Positions 8,177 to 16,756 of a stretch of 61,266 nt of DNA are shown piece after piece. The stretch lies in the NCBI GenBank assembly GCA_015222055.1, contig JADFUR010000086.1, positions 1-61,266 of the forward strand, written 5' to 3'. Both the position numbers and the translations under genes were made by a program. The notes beneath the pieces were generated by a model. It was given only the letters and a program-made list of their open reading frames with translations. It ran no database searches and was not told where the DNA came from. Numbering within the stretch: the stretch's first letter is position 1; each line of letters opens with the position of its first letter. The stretch is from Bacteroidota bacterium. GTDB taxonomy: Bacteria; Bacteroidota; Bacteroidia; Bacteroidales; B39-G9.

Positions 8177-9784
8177 TTATTTATCATTCATTGAAATCAA
8201 AAATTCTTCATTACTGGCTGTTTTTCTAATTCTATCCCTTAAAAAAGACATTGCCTCAGAAGGATTCATATCTGCAAGATAATTACGTAAAATCCAAATA
8301 CGATTAAGCATCTCTTTATCAAGCAATAGGTCTTCTCTACGAGTACTCGATGCATTAAGGTCAACAGCAGGATAAATTCGTTTGTTAGAAAGTTTCCTGT
8401 CGAGTTGTAACTCCATATTACCTGTACCTTTAAATTCTTCAAAAATAACATCATCCATTTTCGAACCTGTTTCAGTTAATGCAGTAGCTAAAATAGTTAA
8501 AGAACCACCGTTTTCAATATTACGAGCAGCACCAAAAAAACTTTTTGGTTTCTGTAAAGCATTAGCATCAACACCACCAGACAATACTCTACCTGAAGCA
8601 GGTGAAACAGCATTATATGCTCTAGCTAATCGTGTAACAGAATCGAGAAGAATAACAACATCGTGTCCGCTTTCAACTAAACGTTTAGATTTCTCAAGCA
8701 CTATATTAGCAATTCTCACATGTTTATCTGCAGGCTCATCAAAAGTTGAAGCAATAACCTCGGCATTAACGCTACGAGACATATCTGTAACTTCTTCAGG
8801 ACGCTCGTCTATTAAAAGTATTATTAAATATACATCAGGATGATTAGCAGCAATTGCGTTTGCAACTTCTTTTAAAAGAACCGTTTTCCCTGTTTTTGGC
8901 TGAGCAACAATTAAACCTCTTTGTCCTTTACCAATTGGAGTAAACATATCAATAATGCGAGTTGACAAACTGTCTTTTGCATGCCCTGTTAATTGAAATT
9001 TTTCGTTTGGGAATAAAGGTGTTAAATAATCAAAAGGAACTCTGTCTCTAATTGCATCAGGTTTAGTTCCGTTAATTTCTTCGATTTTAATTAAGGGGAA
9101 ATACTTTTCTCCTTCTTTTGGAGGACGAATTGTTCCTTTTACAGTGTCGCCGGTTTTAAGTCCAAACAACTTAATCTGAGATTGAGAAACATAAATATCA
9201 TCAGGCGAATTCAAATAATTATAATCAGACGAACGTAAAAAACCGTAACCATCAGGCATTACTTCTAACACACCTGAATTTGTAATTACACAATCAAAAT
9301 CTATATTGTCCTTTTTGTCGTAACTTCTTTTTCTATAAGGTCTATCAACATTCGTTGGTCGGCTAATATTACTTGTACTTGTACTTGTACTTGTAGTTGT
9401 AGTTTTGTTTGATGGGAAATTTTGTGGTACTATTTTTTTTTCTACAACTTCTTCCTTAACTTTACCTTCAATAATTTCTTCTTTAACTTTCTCTATTACT
9501 GGTGGTTTTATCTGAGGTGCATTAACTTGTGTCTCTACATTTTCTTGTATTCTTGCTCGAGGTCTGGGGCGAGGTCCAGAAATCCTTTGTTTGGGTTTAG
9601 GGTTGTTAATATGGACTTTTTTTTCAATTTTAATTCCATCAGTAGCAGTAATTGCTTGTTGGTCTAGAATTTGATAAATCAAATCTTGTTTGCGGAGGGA
9701 ATCAATTCTTTTTACTTTTAATTGCTTGGCAATTTCTTTTAATTCTGAAACAACTTTCTTGTTCAGTTCAAGAATATCATACAT
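8177..9784 (-). CDS. rho: Transcription termination factor Rho
   Basis: RNA-dependent hexameric ATPase/helicase that terminates transcription. Visible parts of the 535-residue chain are a Rho-N helical start ([20 protein letters not shown]), then a low-complexity, basic and Ser/Thr-rich insertion (about residues 50-160). The RNA-binding cold-shock-like domain follows ([20 protein letters not shown]). The RecA-like core has Walker [17 protein letters not shown], Walker [17 protein letters not shown] and the Q/R-loop region [21 protein letters not shown]. coli Rho is about 419 residues; the excess is the insertion, common in Bacteroidota. A hexanucleotide repeat encodes part of it (9371-9402). 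It is a single gene with a terminator at 8125-8160. Confidence 0.97.
   Translation of the reverse strand: MYDILELNKKVVSELKEIAKQLKVKRIDSLRKQDLIYQILDQQAITATDGIKIEKKVHINNPKPKQRISGPRPRPRARIQENVETQVNAPQIKPPVIEKVKEEIIEGKVKEEVVEKKIVPQNFPSNKTTTTSTSTSTSNISRPTNVDRPYRKRSYDKKDNIDFDCVITNSGVLEVMPDGYGFLRSSDYNYLNSPDDIYVSQSQIKLFGLKTGDTVKGTIRPPKEGEKYFPLIKIEEINGTKPDAIRDRVPFDYLTPLFPNEKFQLTGHAKDSLSTRIIDMFTPIGKGQRGLIVAQPKTGKTVLLKEVANAIAANHPDVYLIILLIDERPEEVTDMSRSVNAEVIASTFDEPADKHVRIANIVLEKSKRLVESGHDVVILLDSVTRLARAYNAVSPASGRVLSGGVDANALQKPKSFFGAARNIENGGSLTILATALTETGSKMDDVIFEEFKGTGNMELQLDRKLSNKRIYPAVDLNASSTRREDLLLDKEMLNRIWILRNYLADMNPSEAMSFLRDRIRKTASNEEFLISMNDK
9371..9402. repeat. Hexanucleotide tandem repeat inside rho
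   Basis: ACTTGT is repeated four times (9371-9394), followed by AGTTGT and a partial unit. It encodes alternating Ser/Thr in the insertion domain of Rho. Because the unit is six bases, slippage would change the length by Ser-Thr pairs without breaking the frame. Confidence 0.8.
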
Positions 9785-9984
9785 AAAAATTATATTAAAT
9801 TAAAGTTTTGATTAGTTTATTTAATTAAATAACACACAAAAATGGGTTAATTATTATTATAGAAGAAAAAAAATGATTTTAATACCAATAAAGAATGTTG
9901 GAATTATTTTGCAAGTATAAATCAAAACATTGTAAAAACCAAAAGAAAATTTGTATTTTTACGTGTTACAAAATCTGAAAAACT

Positions 9985-12969
9985 ATGCCTTTGCCTTATA
10001 AAAAATTTCTCGAATCAAAAAAATATTTCATAAACGAGACCTCTTTTAAACTGCTAATGCAGAAACGAATATACAAAGTTTTAATAATTTGCAGTAATTA
10101 CGATTTTTTTATGCTTGAAGAAGATGGACGAATCGATGAGCAAATATTTAACGAATATGTTTCTTTAAATTTGAGATATCCTCCGGTATTTATTCAAGCA
10201 AGTACAGCAGAAAAGGCTTTTCGACTTTTAGAAAAAGGAGATATTGGCCTTGTAATAACAATGCTTAGTGTTCGTGAGATTGACGCTTTTGCTTTATCAA
10301 AACAGATAAAAGATAAATTCCAAAACATTCCTATCGTTGTATTAACTCCTTTCTCACGTGAAGTAAGGATGAAAATTGCTAAAGAAAATCTTAGTGCTAT
10401 CGACTATGTATTTTGTTGGTTAGGAGATGCCGACCTATTGCTTGCTATAATTAAGCTTATTGAAGATAAGATGAATGTTGATCATGATGTTCAAATTGTT
10501 GGTGTTCAAACAATATTACTGGTTGAAGATTCAATCAGATTTTATTCCAGTTATCTACCAAACATCTATAAAATTGTGTTTAAACAATCACAATCTTTTA
10601 TGAAAGAAGGCTTGAATGAGCACCAGCGAATGCTAAGGAAACGAGGAAGGCCAAAAATTCTTCTTGCCACAAATTATAATGAAGCAATTGAACTATACGA
10701 AAAATACAAAAATAATTTATTAGGTATTATTTCTGATACAAGATATAATAAAGATGGAATTAAAGATTCTCAAGCAGGTATCAAATTATTCAAAAAAATA
10801 AGAGCTAAAGATAAACATTTACCTTTTCTACTTCAGTCGTCAGAAACCGAAAATGAAAAAATCGCAAAAAAAATAGGCGTTACTTTCATTAATAAAAATT
10901 CAAAACTATTTTCATTAAACCTTCGCAATTATTTATTCAAAAACCTTGCTTTTGGTGATTTTATATTTATAGACCCAGTATCACAAAAAGAAATTGCAAG
11001 AGCTAAAGACCTTAAACAATTACAAAAAAGAATATTAGAAATACCAGACAATTCATTAAGTTATCATATCAATAGAAATAATTTTTCACGATGGTTAAAT
11101 GCCAGAGCATTATTTTCTCTTGCTGAAATACTTAAACCATATGTAGCTGACGATTTTGAAAACATTGACGAAATAAGAAACTACATTTATGAAGAAATAT
11201 CAAGGTATAGACTTAATAAAGGTAGAGGTATAATTTCCAAATTTGATAATGACCATTTTGACGAATATCTTATTTTTTCTCGTATTGGCGAAGGTTCCCT
11301 TGGAGGAAAAGGTAGAGGTCTTGCTTTTATCGATTCATTAATTAAAAAATACCAATTACTTTACGACTACGAAAACGTATTTATAACTATTCCAAGAACT
11401 GTGGTTATATGTACAGATATCTTCGACGAATTTATGGAAAGTAACAACTTATATAAATTTGGATTGTCAAATTATAATGATGAAAAAATACTAAAACGCT
11501 TTGTTAAAGCGAAGCTACCCAAATCGTTAGTCGATGATTTAAAAACATTTATATCTTTCGTTAACAATCCAATAGCTATAAGGTCGTCAAGTCTGCTTGA
11601 AGATTCTCATTACCAACCTTTTGCCGGAGTATATTCAACATATATGATTCCCAACGACAAAACGAACATAAAAAAAATGATAGAATCTTTAACAACAGCT
11701 ATAAAAAGTGTTTATGCATCTGTTTATTTTAAAAATAGTAAGGCATATATGGAAGCAACCTCAAATGTTATTGATGAAGAAAAAATGGCAATAATATTAC
11801 AAGAAGTCTGTGGAACAAAATTTGAAAACAAATTTTATCCTACAATTTCTGGAGTAGCTCGTTCAATTAACTTCTATCCTATTTCACCGGAAAAACCTGA
11901 AGACGGTATTGCAAATATAGCATTTGGTTTAGGTCGTACTATTGTTGATGGAGGTATTACTTTAAGATTTTCGCCCAAATACCCTAAAAAAATCCTGCAA
12001 CTCTCATCTCCAGAAATGGCTTTAAAAAACACTCAAAAAAAATTTTTTGCTCTCGACTTAAATATTGATAATTTTAAACCTTCGGTGAATGAGGAAGTTA
12101 ATTTATTAAAATTAAAAATTAAAGATGTAGAAAATGATAATTCATTAAAAAATATAATTTCTACTTATGATTTTGAAAATAACGTAATTAAAGATGGAAC
12201 AGGGTTAAATGGAAAAAAAATTATTACTTTTTCGAACATATTAAAATATAATACATTTCCTCTATCACAAATTTTAGATACTATCTTAGAAATTGGGCAA
12301 AAAGAAATGAATAATCCTATAGAAATTGAATTTGCAGTAAATTTGAATACTGCTAATAAAACTAGAATATTCAACTTTTTACAAATAAGACCAATTGTTG
12401 AAGACAAAGAAACAATTAATTTTAAAATTGACGATATACCACATAATAAAACAATTATTTTTTCAAATTCGGCTCTAGGCAACGGTACTATTAAAGATAT
12501 ACACGACTTTATTTATATTAAACCTAAAGAATTTAACGCAGCAAATAGCCAAAAGATTGCAGATGAAATAGATGAAATCAATGCTCAATTTGTTAAAAAT
12601 AATAAGTCATATGTTTTAGTAGGTCCCGGCAGATGGGGCTCAAGCGATCCTTGGCTAGGAATTCCTGTTAAATGGTCACAAATATCACAGGCAAGAGTAA
12701 TTGTTGAAGCTGGGCTCGAGAACTATCGAATTGACCCAAGCCAAGGCACACATTTTTTTCAAAACCTTACCTCTTTCAAAGTTGGGTATTTAACAATTAA
12801 TCCTTTTATTAATGATGGATTCTACGATATAAATTTCTTAGACAATCAAAAAGCAAAATACGAAAGCAAATTAATTCGTCATATACTTTTTGAAGAGCAA
12901 ATTACAATTAAAATTGATGGAAAAAATAATAAAGGGGTTGTATTTAAACCAAAAAAAACAATAGAATAG
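9985..12969 (+). CDS. Double receiver domain fused to a PPDK-N/PEP-synthase-type ATP-binding domain
   Basis: 994-residue cytoplasmic protein. Residues about 30-165 have receiver-like pattern (KVLIICSNYDFF, LVITMLSVREID, IVVLTPF) but lack the phospho-acceptor Asp, so this is a pseudo-receiver. A second receiver (about 175-325) keeps the key residues: acidic LLVEDS, acceptor Asp in GIISDTRY, LLQSSE and the lysine in FINKNS. From about 430 to the end there is a nucleotide-binding domain of pyruvate phosphate dikinase/PEP synthase type, with GEGSLGGKGRGLAF, AIRSSSLLEDSHYQPFAGVY and GPGRWGSSDPWLG. The phosphohistidine and PEP-binding domains of true PEP synthase are absent. This suggests a signal-controlled phosphotransfer or ATP-binding protein rather than a metabolic enzyme. 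Nothing is encoded close by on the same strand. The partner and reaction are unknown. Confidence 0.8.
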   Translation: MPLPYKKFLESKKYFINETSFKLLMQKRIYKVLIICSNYDFFMLEEDGRIDEQIFNEYVSLNLRYPPVFIQASTAEKAFRLLEKGDIGLVITMLSVREIDAFALSKQIKDKFQNIPIVVLTPFSREVRMKIAKENLSAIDYVFCWLGDADLLLAIIKLIEDKMNVDHDVQIVGVQTILLVEDSIRFYSSYLPNIYKIVFKQSQSFMKEGLNEHQRMLRKRGRPKILLATNYNEAIELYEKYKNNLLGIISDTRYNKDGIKDSQAGIKLFKKIRAKDKHLPFLLQSSETENEKIAKKIGVTFINKNSKLFSLNLRNYLFKNLAFGDFIFIDPVSQKEIARAKDLKQLQKRILEIPDNSLSYHINRNNFSRWLNARALFSLAEILKPYVADDFENIDEIRNYIYEEISRYRLNKGRGIISKFDNDHFDEYLIFSRIGEGSLGGKGRGLAFIDSLIKKYQLLYDYENVFITIPRTVVICTDIFDEFMESNNLYKFGLSNYNDEKILKRFVKAKLPKSLVDDLKTFISFVNNPIAIRSSSLLEDSHYQPFAGVYSTYMIPNDKTNIKKMIESLTTAIKSVYASVYFKNSKAYMEATSNVIDEEKMAIILQEVCGTKFENKFYPTISGVARSINFYPISPEKPEDGIANIAFGLGRTIVDGGITLRFSPKYPKKILQLSSPEMALKNTQKKFFALDLNIDNFKPSVNEEVNLLKLKIKDVENDNSLKNIISTYDFENNVIKDGTGLNGKKIITFSNILKYNTFPLSQILDTILEIGQKEMNNPIEIEFAVNLNTANKTRIFNFLQIRPIVEDKETINFKIDDIPHNKTIIFSNSALGNGTIKDIHDFIYIKPKEFNAANSQKIADEIDEINAQFVKNNKSYVLVGPGRWGSSDPWLGIPVKWSQISQARVIVEAGLENYRIDPSQGTHFFQNLTSFKVGYLTINPFINDGFYDINFLDNQKAKYESKLIRHILFEEQITIKIDGKNNKGVVFKPKKTIE

Positions 12970-13134
12970 TTGTAATTTTTCATCGTTGTCAAAATCACCA
13001 TTATCAGTTATTATTATTAAAATTAAATCAATCTCAAAACCAGGTAAGTTAGGTGATTATCACTCAAATACGCACCTACAATAAATATCTATAAAAAAAT
13101 ATTAAATAATTTTCATAAATATGATATTAATCAT

Positions 13135-13192
13135 AAACAATTGTTTGGAAAAATGAAATTAATAAATAACATTTGCCAAATGAAATTAATAA
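13135..13192 (+). promoter_or_regulatory. Palindrome and direct repeat upstream of gdhA
   Basis: A perfect 12-base palindrome AAACAATTGTTT (13135-13146) is followed by a 14-base direct repeat AATGAAATTAATAA at 13152-13165 and 13179-13192, 27 bases apart. They lie 65-120 bases before the gdhA start and are plausible regulator sites. A near-consensus -7 box, TAATTTCG, follows at 13201-13208 without a well-spaced -33 box. The remainder of 12970-13255 shows nothing else identifiable. Confidence 0.45.
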
Positions 13193-13255
13193 TGTGTTAT
13201 TAATTTCGCATAATATTAAAATTCAATATATCAACAATTTAAAAAAATAAATCAA

Positions 13256-14590
13256 ATGAATGTAAATCAAATTTTAAACGATTTAGAAAAAAAACATCCT
13301 GGAGAATTAGAATATCTTCAAGCTGTTAAAGAAGTTCTTGAATCAATTGAAGAAGTTTACAATGAAAATCCTCAATTTGAAAACGCTAAAATTATTGAAA
13401 GACTTGTTGAGCCTGACAGAATTTTAACTTTTAAAGTACCTTGGGTTGATGATAATGGTGGTGTTCATGTAAACATTGGTTATCGTGTTCAATTTAACAA
13501 TGTAATTGGGCCTTACAAAGGTGGATTAAGATTTCACCCAAGTGTTACATTAAGTATTTTAAAATTCTTAGGCTTTGAACAAATATTCAAAAACAGTTTA
13601 ACCACATTGCCTATGGGTGGTTCAAAAGGAGGAAGTGATTTCAACCCAAAAGGAAAATCAAGCGACGAAGTTCAACGTTTCTGCCAATCATTTATGTTAG
13701 AACTATGGACAGTTATTGGTCCACAAACTGACGTACCTGCTGGTGATATGGGTGTTGGTGGCCGTGAAATTGGTTTCTTATATGGAATGTATCGTAAATT
13801 AGCTCGTGAAAATACTGGCGTTTTAACTGGAAAAGGTATAAACTGGGGTGGTAGTTTAATCAGACCAGAAGCAACTGGATTTGGTGCAATTTATTTTGCA
13901 AAAGAAATGTTAGCTACAAAGAATGATTCTTTTAAAGGAAAAGATGTTGCAATTTCTGGTTTCGGTAATGTTGCTTGGGGTGCTGTTAAAAAAGCAACTG
14001 AATTTGGTGGTAAAGTTGTTACTATATCTGGTCCTGATGGTTATATTTATGACAAAAACGGTATTTCTGGAGAAAAAATCGACTATATGTTAGAACTTAG
14101 AGCTACATGTAACGACGTTGTTAAACCTTATGCTGATGAGTTCCCTGGTTCTATTTTCTATGAAGGTAAAAAACCTTGGGAAGCAAAATGTGATATCGCT
14201 TTACCATGTGCTACTCAAAATGAACTTAACGGTGATGATGCTAAACAATTAGTTAAAAATGGTGTTATGATGGTTGCTGAAGTTTCTAATATGGGTTGTA
14301 CTCCTGAAGCAATTGGAACATTTATTGAGAACAAATTATTATTTGCTCCTGGTAAAGCTGTTAATGCTGGTGGTGTTGCTGTTTCTGGTCTTGAGATGTC
14401 TCAAAACTCTATGAAATTTAACTGGGGGAAAGAAGAAGTTGACGAAAAATTAAAACACATAATGACAGAAATTCACAAATCTTGTGTGAAATATGGTACC
14501 AAAGATGGTTATACAAATTATGTAAAAGGTGCTAACGTTGCAGGTTTCCTTAAAGTTGCCAATGCAATGGTTGATCAAGGCATATACTAA
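13256..14590 (+). CDS. gdhA: Glutamate dehydrogenase (NADP-type)
   Basis: Cytoplasmic hexameric enzyme that interconverts 2-oxoglutarate plus ammonium and glutamate. The 444-residue length and sequence fit the class I enzymes used for ammonium assimilation. Substrate-domain motifs are KGGLRFHPSV, LPMGGSKGGSDFNPKG (with the catalytic-region lysines) and PAGDMGVGGREIG. The dinucleotide domain has VAISGFGNVAWGAVKK. The C-terminal NAGGVAVSGLEMSQNSM is also typical. It is a single gene with a strong terminator 14 bases past the stop. It has fewer A/T-ending oddities than its neighbours, as expected of a highly expressed gene. NADP preference is inferred from family resemblance. Confidence 0.96.
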   Translation: MNVNQILNDLEKKHPGELEYLQAVKEVLESIEEVYNENPQFENAKIIERLVEPDRILTFKVPWVDDNGGVHVNIGYRVQFNNVIGPYKGGLRFHPSVTLSILKFLGFEQIFKNSLTTLPMGGSKGGSDFNPKGKSSDEVQRFCQSFMLELWTVIGPQTDVPAGDMGVGGREIGFLYGMYRKLARENTGVLTGKGINWGGSLIRPEATGFGAIYFAKEMLATKNDSFKGKDVAISGFGNVAWGAVKKATEFGGKVVTISGPDGYIYDKNGISGEKIDYMLELRATCNDVVKPYADEFPGSIFYEGKKPWEAKCDIALPCATQNELNGDDAKQLVKNGVMMVAEVSNMGCTPEAIGTFIENKLLFAPGKAVNAGGVAVSGLEMSQNSMKFNWGKEEVDEKLKHIMTEIHKSCVKYGTKDGYTNYVKGANVAGFLKVANAMVDQGIY

Positions 14591-14603
14591 TAATATTTTT
14601 TTT

Positions 14604-14635
14604 AAAAGGCTGTTAATTTATTTAACAGCCTTTTT
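14604..14635 (+). terminator. Terminator of gdhA
   Basis: A perfect 13-base stem AAAAGGCTGTTAA (14604-14616) with TTAACAGCCTTTT (14622-14634) around a 5-base loop is followed by a T-rich tail. Confidence 0.9.
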
Positions 14636-14661
14636 CTTTTAATCTTACAAATATTCTTATT

Positions 14662-14943
14662 ATGTTCAAAACAAACGAATACTTCGACGGTAAAGTAATG
14701 TCAATGGCTTTTGAAACTTCTGAAGGCTCTGCTACAATTGGTGTAATGGCTAAAGGAGACTATGAATTTGGAACTTCCACAATTGAACACATGACTGTAA
14801 CTTCAGGTATAATGAAAGTTATGTTACCAGATAGCAATGAATGGAAAGAATATAAAGAATTTGAAACTTTTATTGTTGCTAAAGATAAAAAATTTAAAGT
14901 TCAACTTTCTGAAGACACTTCATATCGCTGTTTATATAAATAA
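14662..14943 (+). CDS. ppnP: Pyrimidine/purine nucleoside phosphorylase
   Basis: 93-residue single-domain cupin-like protein of the PpnP/YaiE (DUF1255) family, which phosphorolyses a wide range of nucleosides to free base and ribose-1-phosphate. The family pattern is clear: NEYFDGKVMSMAFET near the N-terminus, TIGVMAKGDYEFGTS, EHMTVTSGIMKVMLP and ETFIVAKDKKFKVQ. The full length matches the family. It sits alone after the gdhA terminator, and an AT-rich hairpin follows. It probably serves nucleoside salvage. Confidence 0.92.
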   Translation: MFKTNEYFDGKVMSMAFETSEGSATIGVMAKGDYEFGTSTIEHMTVTSGIMKVMLPDSNEWKEYKEFETFIVAKDKKFKVQLSEDTSYRCLYK

Positions 14944-14979
14944 TTTTCAGCATAATAATAAAGCAAATAAAGGCATATA

Positions 14980-15012
14980 AATCTCAATTTGTAATATATA
15001 TTGAGATTTTAT
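14980..15012 (+). terminator. Probable terminator of ppnP
   Basis: AATCTCAAT (14980-14988) pairs with ATTGAGATT (15000-15008) around an 11-base loop, followed by TTATT. The stem is AT-rich but perfect. Confidence 0.6.
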
Positions 15013-15097
15013 TAAGCTAAAATCAATTTTCAATAATATAATAATCCCTATTTAATAAAATTATTATAATATTGCATACCTCAATTATTCAATATTA

Positions 15098-15153
15098 TGT
15101 ATAACAATATTTTCTTTTTATTATACATTTTGTTATGTTTGTATATACATAAC
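15098..15153 (+). promoter_or_regulatory. Likely ModE-type operator pair overlapping a -7 box
   Basis: Two inverted repeats lie just before the regulator gene. One is ATGTATAA (15098-15105) with TTATACAT (15121-15128). The other is GTTATGT (15132-15138) with ACATAAC (15147-15153). The second contains TATGTTTG (15134-15141), a match to the -7 consensus TAnnTTTG, so a bound protein would block transcription of the gene at 15167. The half-site (g)TTATGTa resembles the AT-rich inverted repeats used by ModE-type regulators. The exact consensus for this family member is not known. Confidence 0.6.
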
Positions 15154-15166
15154 GAATTATATAATT

Positions 15167-15550
15167 ATGGCAGGGACAAAAGGAGAAAAATATTATAATG
15201 TTTTCTTAAAATATAAAATATGGCTTGTTTCTAGAGAAGAAGAAAATATTTTAGGAGACGGTAAAGTAAATCTATTAAAAGAAATAGATAAACAAGGCTC
15301 ATTACAATCAGCTGTAAACACAATAGGGATAAGCTATAGAAAAGCATGGGGAAATCTAAAAAAAGCTGAAGAAATTTTAGGTTTTAGTTTAGTTGAGAAA
15401 CACCGAGGCGGTCAATTTGGAGGAACAACAACTCTCACCGATGAAGGAAGAAATCTTATTGAAGCTTATGAAGAACTTCATAAAGAAATTGATGAAACAA
15501 TAAAAAAAACAGTGAAAAAATTCTTTAACCATATAAATGATTTTAAATAG
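15167..15550 (+). CDS. ModE-type winged-helix regulator without metal-binding domain
   Basis: 127-residue DNA-binding protein. The winged-helix region shows the LysR/ModE N-terminal pattern: GDGKVNLLKEIDKQGSLQSA, then VNTIGISYRKAWGNLKKAEE, FSLVEKHRGGQFGGTTTLTD and EGRNLIEAYEELHKEIDE. The C-terminal Mop/TOBE molybdate-binding domains of E. coli ModE are missing, so it is a stand-alone DNA-binding module, common in this phylum. It is the first gene of the molybdate/tungstate locus, with wtpA 46 bases downstream. Inverted repeats over its own promoter (15098-15153) suggest autoregulation. How it senses Mo or W without a TOBE domain is unclear. Confidence 0.85.
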   Translation: MAGTKGEKYYNVFLKYKIWLVSREEENILGDGKVNLLKEIDKQGSLQSAVNTIGISYRKAWGNLKKAEEILGFSLVEKHRGGQFGGTTTLTDEGRNLIEAYEELHKEIDETIKKTVKKFFNHINDFK

Positions 15551-15596
15551 ATAATAATACTTAATATCTTAAAGAGAGATAACAATACCAAAAAAT

Positions 15597-16577
15597 ATGA
15601 AAAAAACTAAACAACTAATTTCAATATTGCTTGTTTTAACATTATCTTTTTCGTGTAACAACACAAACAAACAAAAAAAACAAGACGATAACACTATTTC
15701 TGGTAAATTGATAATTTTTCATGCCGGTAGTTTATCTGTTCCTTTTAAACAAATTACTGAGGAATTTAACAAAGAATATCCAAATGTAAAAATTATTTTA
15801 GAACCTGCAGGAAGTCGAAAATGTGCACGAAAAATAACAGATCTAAATCGAGATTGTGATATTATGGCTTCTGCCGATTATAAAGTAATCGACAACCTGC
15901 TAATACCTGATTATGCAGACTGGAACATAAAATTTGCAAGTAATGAGATGTCAATTGTGTATAACGAAAAATCACATTATGCAAATGAGATTAACAAAAA
16001 TAATTGGTATAATATATTGCTAAAAAAAGATGTTGCCTTTGGCAGATCAGACCCGAATTCTGACCCTTGCGGTTATCGTGCTGTTTTAACTTCTAAGCTT
16101 GCAGAAAAATATTACAACCAGAATGGAATTGTGAAAAAAATTTTAGCAAAAGATCTTAACTATATGAGACCCAAAGAAGTCGATTTAATAAGCCTTCTTG
16201 AAGCTAATGCAATAGATTATATTTTCCTTTATCGTTCTGTAGCAGAACAACATAATTTAAAATTTTTAATATTACCCGATTCTGTAAATCTTAAAAATCC
16301 TGAATTAGGCGAATATTATTCAACCGTTTCTGTTGAAGTTAACGGAAAAAAACCCGGCGAAAAAATAGCTCATAAAGGCGAACCAATGGTTTATGGCGTA
16401 ACAATTTTAAAAAATGCAAAAAATAAACCTGCTGCTGAGGCTTTCACAAAATTTTTGTTAAGTAAAAATAAAGGAGCTAAAATTATGGAACAAAATGGAC
16501 AACCATCTGTTATTCCTTCAAACACGATTTCTTATTCTAAAATACCTGACAAGTTCAAACAATTTGTGAAAAAATAA
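15597..16577 (+). CDS. wtpA: Tungstate/molybdate-binding lipoprotein of ABC importer
   Basis: 326-residue periplasmic oxyanion-binding protein anchored as a lipoprotein (signal peptide to Cys20, LTLSFSC). The mature part has the ModA/WtpA pattern: LIIFHAGSLSVPFKQI, then EPAGSRKCARKITD, CDIMASADYKVID, the strongly conserved FGRSDPNSDPCGYRAV and YIFLYRSVAEQH. The WtpA branch, rather than classical ModA, is indicated by the FGRSDPNSDPCGYR segment and YRSVAEQH. It should deliver tungstate or molybdate to the permease encoded at 21808. Unusually, its permease and ATPase genes are separated from it by three other genes (16757-21622). A strong hairpin follows at 16611-16645. Metal preference cannot be decided from sequence alone. 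Confidence 0.92.
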   Translation: MKKTKQLISILLVLTLSFSCNNTNKQKKQDDNTISGKLIIFHAGSLSVPFKQITEEFNKEYPNVKIILEPAGSRKCARKITDLNRDCDIMASADYKVIDNLLIPDYADWNIKFASNEMSIVYNEKSHYANEINKNNWYNILLKKDVAFGRSDPNSDPCGYRAVLTSKLAEKYYNQNGIVKKILAKDLNYMRPKEVDLISLLEANAIDYIFLYRSVAEQHNLKFLILPDSVNLKNPELGEYYSTVSVEVNGKKPGEKIAHKGEPMVYGVTILKNAKNKPAAEAFTKFLLSKNKGAKIMEQNGQPSVIPSNTISYSKIPDKFKQFVKK

Positions 16578-16610
16578 TTTGATTAACCAACTAAAATTTA
16601 ATTCAAAAAT

Positions 16611-16645
16611 TGTAGAGACAAGTTCATAATTATCTTGTCTCTACA
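16611..16645 (+). terminator. Strong hairpin after wtpA
   Basis: A perfect 12-base stem TGTAGAGACAAG (16611-16622) with CTTGTCTCTACA (16634-16645) has an 11-base loop. The T-rich tail begins only about 10 bases later, so it may be a transcript-end stabiliser or a partial terminator. Confidence 0.65.
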
Positions 16646-16690
16646 TATTAAAAATTTTCTTTTTAAAATCAATTGATGATATTTATCATA

Positions 16691-16731
16691 TTATGTGCAA
16701 ATATTTAATAATATGTTTGCAATCGTTATGT
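16691..16731 (+). promoter_or_regulatory. Promoter and candidate regulator site before the TonB receptor gene
   Basis: TATGTTTG (16712-16719) matches TAnnTTTG and is identical to the box in the ModE-gene promoter. It is framed by TTATGT at 16691-16696 and 16726-16731, the same hexamer found in the putative ModE operators. An imperfect inverted repeat GCAAATA...TATGTTTGC spans 16697-16720. This fits a separate, co-regulated promoter for the receptor gene at 16757. No clear -33 TTTG is visible. Confidence 0.5.
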
Positions 16732-16756
16732 TTAAAAGAGCACAACCGAAACAAAA

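Noticed and set aside
8382-8843. Plus-strand reading frame of about 153 codons over rho
   Set aside because: It is the antisense of the conserved ATPase core of Rho.
12165-12482. Minus-strand reading frame of about 105 codons inside the PPDK-N fusion gene
   Set aside because: It is fully covered by a strongly conserved gene on the other strand and shows no family pattern.
15132-15153. Molybdenum-cofactor riboswitch before the ModE-like gene
   Set aside because: The leader is only about 20 bases after the -7 box and shows just the simple inverted repeats of a protein operator.
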